The notes below the pieces were generated by a model that was given only the letters and a program-made list of their open reading frames with translations, ran no database searches and had not been told where the DNA came from. Source: Actinomycetota bacterium (GTDB lineage Bacteria; Actinomycetota; Acidimicrobiia; Acidimicrobiales; Ilumatobacteraceae). Taken from it: a stretch of 8,314 nt of DNA. Made by a program: the position numbers and the translations under genes. The DNA lies in contig RGGX01000052.1 in assembly GCA_010024485.1 (NCBI GenBank), forward strand, positions 1-8,314, in the 5' to 3' direction. This document shows positions 6,372-8,314 of the stretch, in pieces. How positions within the stretch are numbered: the first letter of the stretch is position 1; every line of letters starts with the position of its first letter.

Positions 6372-7811
6372 TCAAGCGCCATGGTCGCGCAGTTCGGCGT
6401 ACCGCTCGCGAATCCCGACGGAGTCGTGACCGCTCGCCGGCTCTACGACGGCACCCACGCCCAGACCCCACCGATCGGCGACCTCCAACGGGTCCTCGCC
6501 CGTGAGCACCGCCGCCGCCTGGACCGCGGCACCGGTTGCCACGACCTCCTGGGTCTCCTGGTGCACCACCTCCAGTCCGTGCGCGGCACCGACAAGGGCT
6601 GCCACCACGGCTCGGACGGCTCGGGAGCGGGCCGCGCCGCCGGTGAGGACCACCCGGCCGGACACCGGCACCTGGGCGACGAGGGCATCGAGTGCGTCGA
6701 TCATCCCGCACACCACGCCATCGACCACCGCCGCAGCGAACTGCTCACGCGACACGTCGCTTCTCAGGCCCGCCAGCATCCCGGTGGCCGTCGGGCGATC
6801 AGGGGTGCGCTCCCCGTCGAGATACGGGAGCAGCGTCAACCCGCCCGAGCCTGAGGCGAGTGCGAGCTCATCGAAGACCTCATGCTCGACGCCGAGCAGG
6901 CGACGGGCGGCGTCGAGCACCTTCGCGCCATTGAGGGTGCACACCAGCGGCAGGAATCGCCCGGTGGCGTCAGCGAATCCGGCGACCGCGCCGGACGGGT
7001 CGTGAGCGGCGACCTCCGTGCAGGCGTACACCGTGCCGGAGGTGCCGATCGACATCGCGACGTCCCCGGGGGCGAGCGCCATGCCGAGTGCTGCCGCCAT
7101 GTTGTCCCCGGTGCCCGGGCCGACGAGCCTCCCCTCCCACTCGCCAGCTGACTCGGTGGGCGCGAGCACCCTCGGGGTCACCGTCGACCAGTCGCGGTCG
7201 GCGTCGACGGTGTGGAGCACCGACTCGACGTACCGGTTCTCCACCGGATCGAAATAGCCGGTGCCGGAGGCGTCCCCCCGATCGGTGGTCATCTCCCCGG
7301 TCAGGCGCATGGTGAGCCAGTCGTGTGGGAGCAGCACATGCGCCATGCGCGCCCAGGCCTCGGGTTCACTGCGGTGCAACCAGGAGAGTTTCGTCACCGT
7401 GAAGGCGGCCACCGGGACGCTCCCGGTCGCCTCTGCCAGACCCTTCGCGCCGCCGGGCACGTTCTTGACCAGCCAGGTCGCGTCGGGGGCGCTCTCGGTG
7501 TCGTTCCAGAGTTTGGCAGGCCTGATGACCCGTCGGTCATCGTCGAGGGTGACCATCCCGTGCTGCTGACCCGCCACGGAGACGGCGAGCGGGTCTGCCC
7601 CCTCTGCCGACGCCTGTTCCCAGGCCTGCGTCAGGGCACCCCACCACGACTCCGGTTCCTGCTCACTGACCGGGGGCGTCGTCGGTGAGTGCGCGGCGCG
7701 ACCAGCGCCCACCACCGTGCCATCGTCGACGCGCCGGAACTCGACCTTGGTGCTCTGCGTCGACGAGTCGACCCCTGCCACTACTCCAGGGTCTCCGGTC
7801 CGCGACAGCAC
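6372..7811 (-). CDS. xylB: Xylulokinase (FGGY carbohydrate kinase)
   Basis: A cytosolic sugar kinase of 479 residues, predicted to phosphorylate D-xylulose with ATP to xylulose 5-phosphate, feeding the pentose phosphate pathway. The first FGGY domain starts with VAGVDSSTQSTKVEF (11-25), then VAGQQHGMVTLD (79-90), PAKLWNDTES (98-107), LLPHDWLTMRLTGE (160-173) and TDRGDASGT (176-184). The second domain has GPGTGDNMAAALG (231-243) with the catalytic base Asp236, SIGTSGTVYA (254-263), LLPYLDGERTP (327-337), VLTGGAARS (388-396) and EVVATGAAVQAA (422-433). The frame stays open to 8108, but that extension is antisense to the lipoprotein gene and has no FGGY similarity. I start at GTG 7811, 12 codons before the first strand's aspartate region. 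A GTG at the second valine of GVVAG is the shorter alternative. The J-domain gene follows 18 nt downstream. The divergent binding-protein gene suggests a sugar-uptake locus. Xylulose is the best guess from the motifs, though other FGGY substrates are possible. Confidence 0.92.
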   Translation of the reverse strand: MLSRTGDPGVVAGVDSSTQSTKVEFRRVDDGTVVGAGRAAHSPTTPPVSEQEPESWWGALTQAWEQASAEGADPLAVSVAGQQHGMVTLDDDRRVIRPAKLWNDTESAPDATWLVKNVPGGAKGLAEATGSVPVAAFTVTKLSWLHRSEPEAWARMAHVLLPHDWLTMRLTGEMTTDRGDASGTGYFDPVENRYVESVLHTVDADRDWSTVTPRVLAPTESAGEWEGRLVGPGTGDNMAAALGMALAPGDVAMSIGTSGTVYACTEVAAHDPSGAVAGFADATGRFLPLVCTLNGAKVLDAARRLLGVEHEVFDELALASGSGGLTLLPYLDGERTPDRPTATGMLAGLRSDVSREQFAAAVVDGVVCGMIDALDALVAQVPVSGRVVLTGGAARSRAVRAVVAALVGAAHGLEVVHQETQEVVATGAAVQAAAVLTGEDPLEVADRWGLGVGAVVEPASGHDSVGIRERYAELRDHGA

Positions 7812-7817
7812 GGCTCG

Positions 7818-7823
7818 ATCGTA
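7818..7823 (-). promoter_or_regulatory. Possible -10 element giving a leaderless xylB mRNA
   Basis: TACGAT on the minus strand is followed by 6 nt (CGAGCC) and then the GTG at 7811, so transcription would begin at or next to the start codon. No Shine-Dalgarno site precedes this GTG, and no convincing -35 lies 16-18 nt upstream. This is the same arrangement as at the hydrolase gene (4077-4090). Confidence 0.4.
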
Positions 7824-7866
7824 GGTTCTCGGGCCTCTCGGGGCGGGCCCGGGGCACCAGCACCGC

Positions 7867-7895
7867 CGATCCACCCCTCCGACCGCGTTGGATCG
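7867..7895. promoter_or_regulatory. Interrupted dyad, possible regulator site
   Basis: CGATCCA (7867-7873) and TGGATCG (7889-7895) are perfect 7-bp inverted arms with their centres 22 bp apart, about two helical turns. The site is in the divergent xylB/lipoprotein spacer, 44 bp upstream of the xylB -10 element and 24 bp upstream of the lipoprotein -35. This suits a dimeric regulator, but no protein can be assigned. Confidence 0.4.
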
Positions 7896-7919
7896 TCCGA
7901 AAGGTATTGGCCGCACGGC

Positions 7920-7948
7920 TTGTCCCTGAGCGAATAAGGGCTTAGCCT
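7920..7948 (+). promoter_or_regulatory. Sigma70-type promoter for the sugar-binding lipoprotein gene
   Basis: TTGTCC (-35, 7920-7925) and TAGCCT (-10, 7943-7948) are separated by exactly 17 bp. The -35 matches 4 of 6 consensus bases and the -10 matches the key T, A and final T. The start would fall near 7955, giving a leader of about 50 nt that contains a hairpin and a strong ribosome binding site. The 194-bp spacer (7812-8005) shows no coding potential. Confidence 0.5.
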
Positions 7949-7956
7949 TGCTCGCT
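7929..7956. promoter_or_regulatory. 28-bp dyad over the -10 and start point, candidate operator
   Basis: Two nested inverted pairs share one centre (between 7942 and 7943). They are AGCGA (7929-7933) with TCGCT (7952-7956), and AAGG (7936-7939) with CCTT (7946-7949). Nine of 14 symmetric positions pair. The dyad covers the -10 hexamer and the predicted start, where a bound repressor would block transcription. The regulator is unknown. Confidence 0.45.
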
Positions 7957-7965
7957 GACAACCAT

Positions 7966-7982
7966 GGGCCGTTCACCGGCCC
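7966..7982 (+). other. Short GC hairpin in the lipoprotein mRNA leader
   Basis: GGGCCG (7966-7971) and CGGCCC (7977-7982) form a perfect 6-bp stem with the 5-nt loop TTCAC. It is followed neither by a U-run nor placed to hide the ribosome binding site 12 nt further on, so it is not a clear terminator. It may stabilise the transcript. Confidence 0.35.
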
Positions 7983-7993
7983 CGAATCTCCAT

Positions 7994-8001
7994 AGGGGGA
8001 G
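7994..8001 (+). promoter_or_regulatory. Strong Shine-Dalgarno site of the lipoprotein gene
   Basis: AGGGGGAG ends 4 nt before the ATG at 8006. It is the richest ribosome binding site in the window, consistent with high expression of a solute-binding protein. Confidence 0.75.
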
Positions 8002-8005
8002 ACAC

Positions 8006-8314
8006 ATGCAGAAGACACGAGTGCGCCGTTTCGGCGCGATGCTCGTGGGTCTGTCGCTCGTGGCCGCGGCTTGCGGTGGCGATGATGACGGAGACACAGC
8101 AGAAGCACCGGCTGATGAGCCGGCTGCCGCGGAGGAGCCGGCCGATGAGCCGGCCGCCGAGGGCAAGACCGAGATCCTGGTGACCGGTCCCGAGCGCTCG
8201 GAAGAGCAGGCTGGGGCCCTTCAGGAGGTCCTCGGAGCCTGGGGTGAGGCCAACGGCGTCGAGGTGACCTACCTCGGCAGCGCCGACTGGGAAGCGGAGA
8301 TCAACACGCAGGTC
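8006..8314 (+). CDS. Sugar ABC transporter substrate-binding lipoprotein, 3'-partial
   Basis: The first 103 residues of a secreted lipoprotein that continues past the right edge. The signal peptide has a basic n-region (QKTRVRRF), a hydrophobic core (GAMLVGLSLV) and the lipobox VAAAC, so Cys23 would be lipidated after cleavage. An acidic Ala/Pro/Asp/Glu linker (24-53) would hold the binding domain off the membrane. The mature domain begins TEILVTGPERSEEQAGALQ and continues with AWGEANGVEVTYLGSADWEAEINTQV. Residues 75-103 resemble the opening of family 1 carbohydrate-binding proteins, especially those of alpha-glucoside-type transporters. The function is inferred from this limited N-terminal match and the divergent xylulokinase. 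ATG 8006 is clear from the strong Shine-Dalgarno site. The remaining ABC components would be expected downstream, outside the window. Confidence 0.83.
   Translation, partial: MQKTRVRRFGAMLVGLSLVAAACGGDDDGDTAEAPADEPAAAEEPADEPAAEGKTEILVTGPERSEEQAGALQEVLGAWGEANGVEVTYLGSADWEAEINTQV
8108..8158 (+). repeat. Direct repeat in the lipoprotein linker (PADEPAA twice)
   Basis: Two 21-nt copies (8108-8128 and 8138-8158) match at 19 positions. The two differences are silent GCT/GCC alanine codons, and both copies encode PADEPAA with a 10-residue period. This is a low-complexity tether after the lipidated cysteine, probably of variable length among relatives. Confidence 0.7.

Noticed and set aside
6372..7811. 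Apparent short deletion in xylB before the catalytic GDN motif, compared with E. coli XylB
   Set aside because: The frame is intact, all motifs are present, and as I recall actinobacterial xylulokinases commonly have a shorter segment here, so it does not signal a pseudogene.
7966..7982. Hairpin as an intrinsic terminator or riboswitch
   Set aside because: There is no U-run after the stem, and the stem is single and short. I see no conserved riboswitch architecture in the roughly 50-nt leader.
7812..8108. N-terminal extension of the xylB frame to 8108 (99 more residues)
   Set aside because: The extension has no FGGY similarity, covers the promoter region and runs antisense through the lipoprotein signal peptide. 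The kinase fold begins right after GTG 7811.

Overview
The window is very GC-rich, gene-dense, single-copy chromosomal DNA from what looks like a high-GC actinobacterium. GTG starts are frequent, genes are tightly packed, the guaB1 product is the CBS-containing type known from actinobacteria, and the lipoprotein linker is an acidic Ala/Asp/Glu/Pro stretch. A member of Acidimicrobiia (Ilumatobacter-like) would fit, but that placement is an impression from protein style, not a measured result. I see no insertion sequence, phage gene, CRISPR array, tRNA or rRNA.

Layout: (1) 1-1195 (+) is the 3' part of an M18 metallo-aminopeptidase gene whose start lies left of the window. (2) 3985-1171 (-) is a compact operon read leftward, guaB1 (CBS-containing GMP reductase/IMP dehydrogenase relative), cmk (CMP kinase) and plsC (acylglycerophosphate acyltransferase). 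Each stop overlaps the next start in a GTGA tetranucleotide. (3) 4090-5791 (+) holds an alpha/beta hydrolase followed by a two-domain Sua5-type threonylcarbamoyl-AMP synthase, diverging from guaB1 across a 104-bp spacer. (4) 7811-5739 (-) holds xylulokinase (xylB) followed 18 nt later by a small J-domain protein with an unrecognised C-terminal domain. (5) 8006 to the right edge (+) is the beginning of a lipoprotein that looks like the solute-binding component of a sugar ABC transporter, divergent from xylB across 194 bp.

How the genes relate: xylB and the divergent binding protein suggest a sugar uptake and catabolism locus. The spacer between them carries a plausible sigma70-type promoter, a 28-bp interrupted dyad on its -10/start region, a second dyad with 7-bp arms, and a hairpin in the leader. 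These are good candidates for sugar-responsive regulation. The guaB1-cmk-plsC operon joins purine interconversion, CMP phosphorylation and phosphatidic acid synthesis. Cmk (toward CTP) and PlsC (phosphatidate) both supply substrates of CDP-diacylglycerol synthesis. Both convergent gene pairs (aminopeptidase/plsC, sua5/J-protein) overlap at their 3' ends, leaving no room for a terminator between them.

Most of the window is ordinary housekeeping and sugar metabolism. The items most worth a second look are the J-domain protein with its unassigned C-terminal region and the xylB/transporter control region. I found no convincing evidence of a wholly new system.
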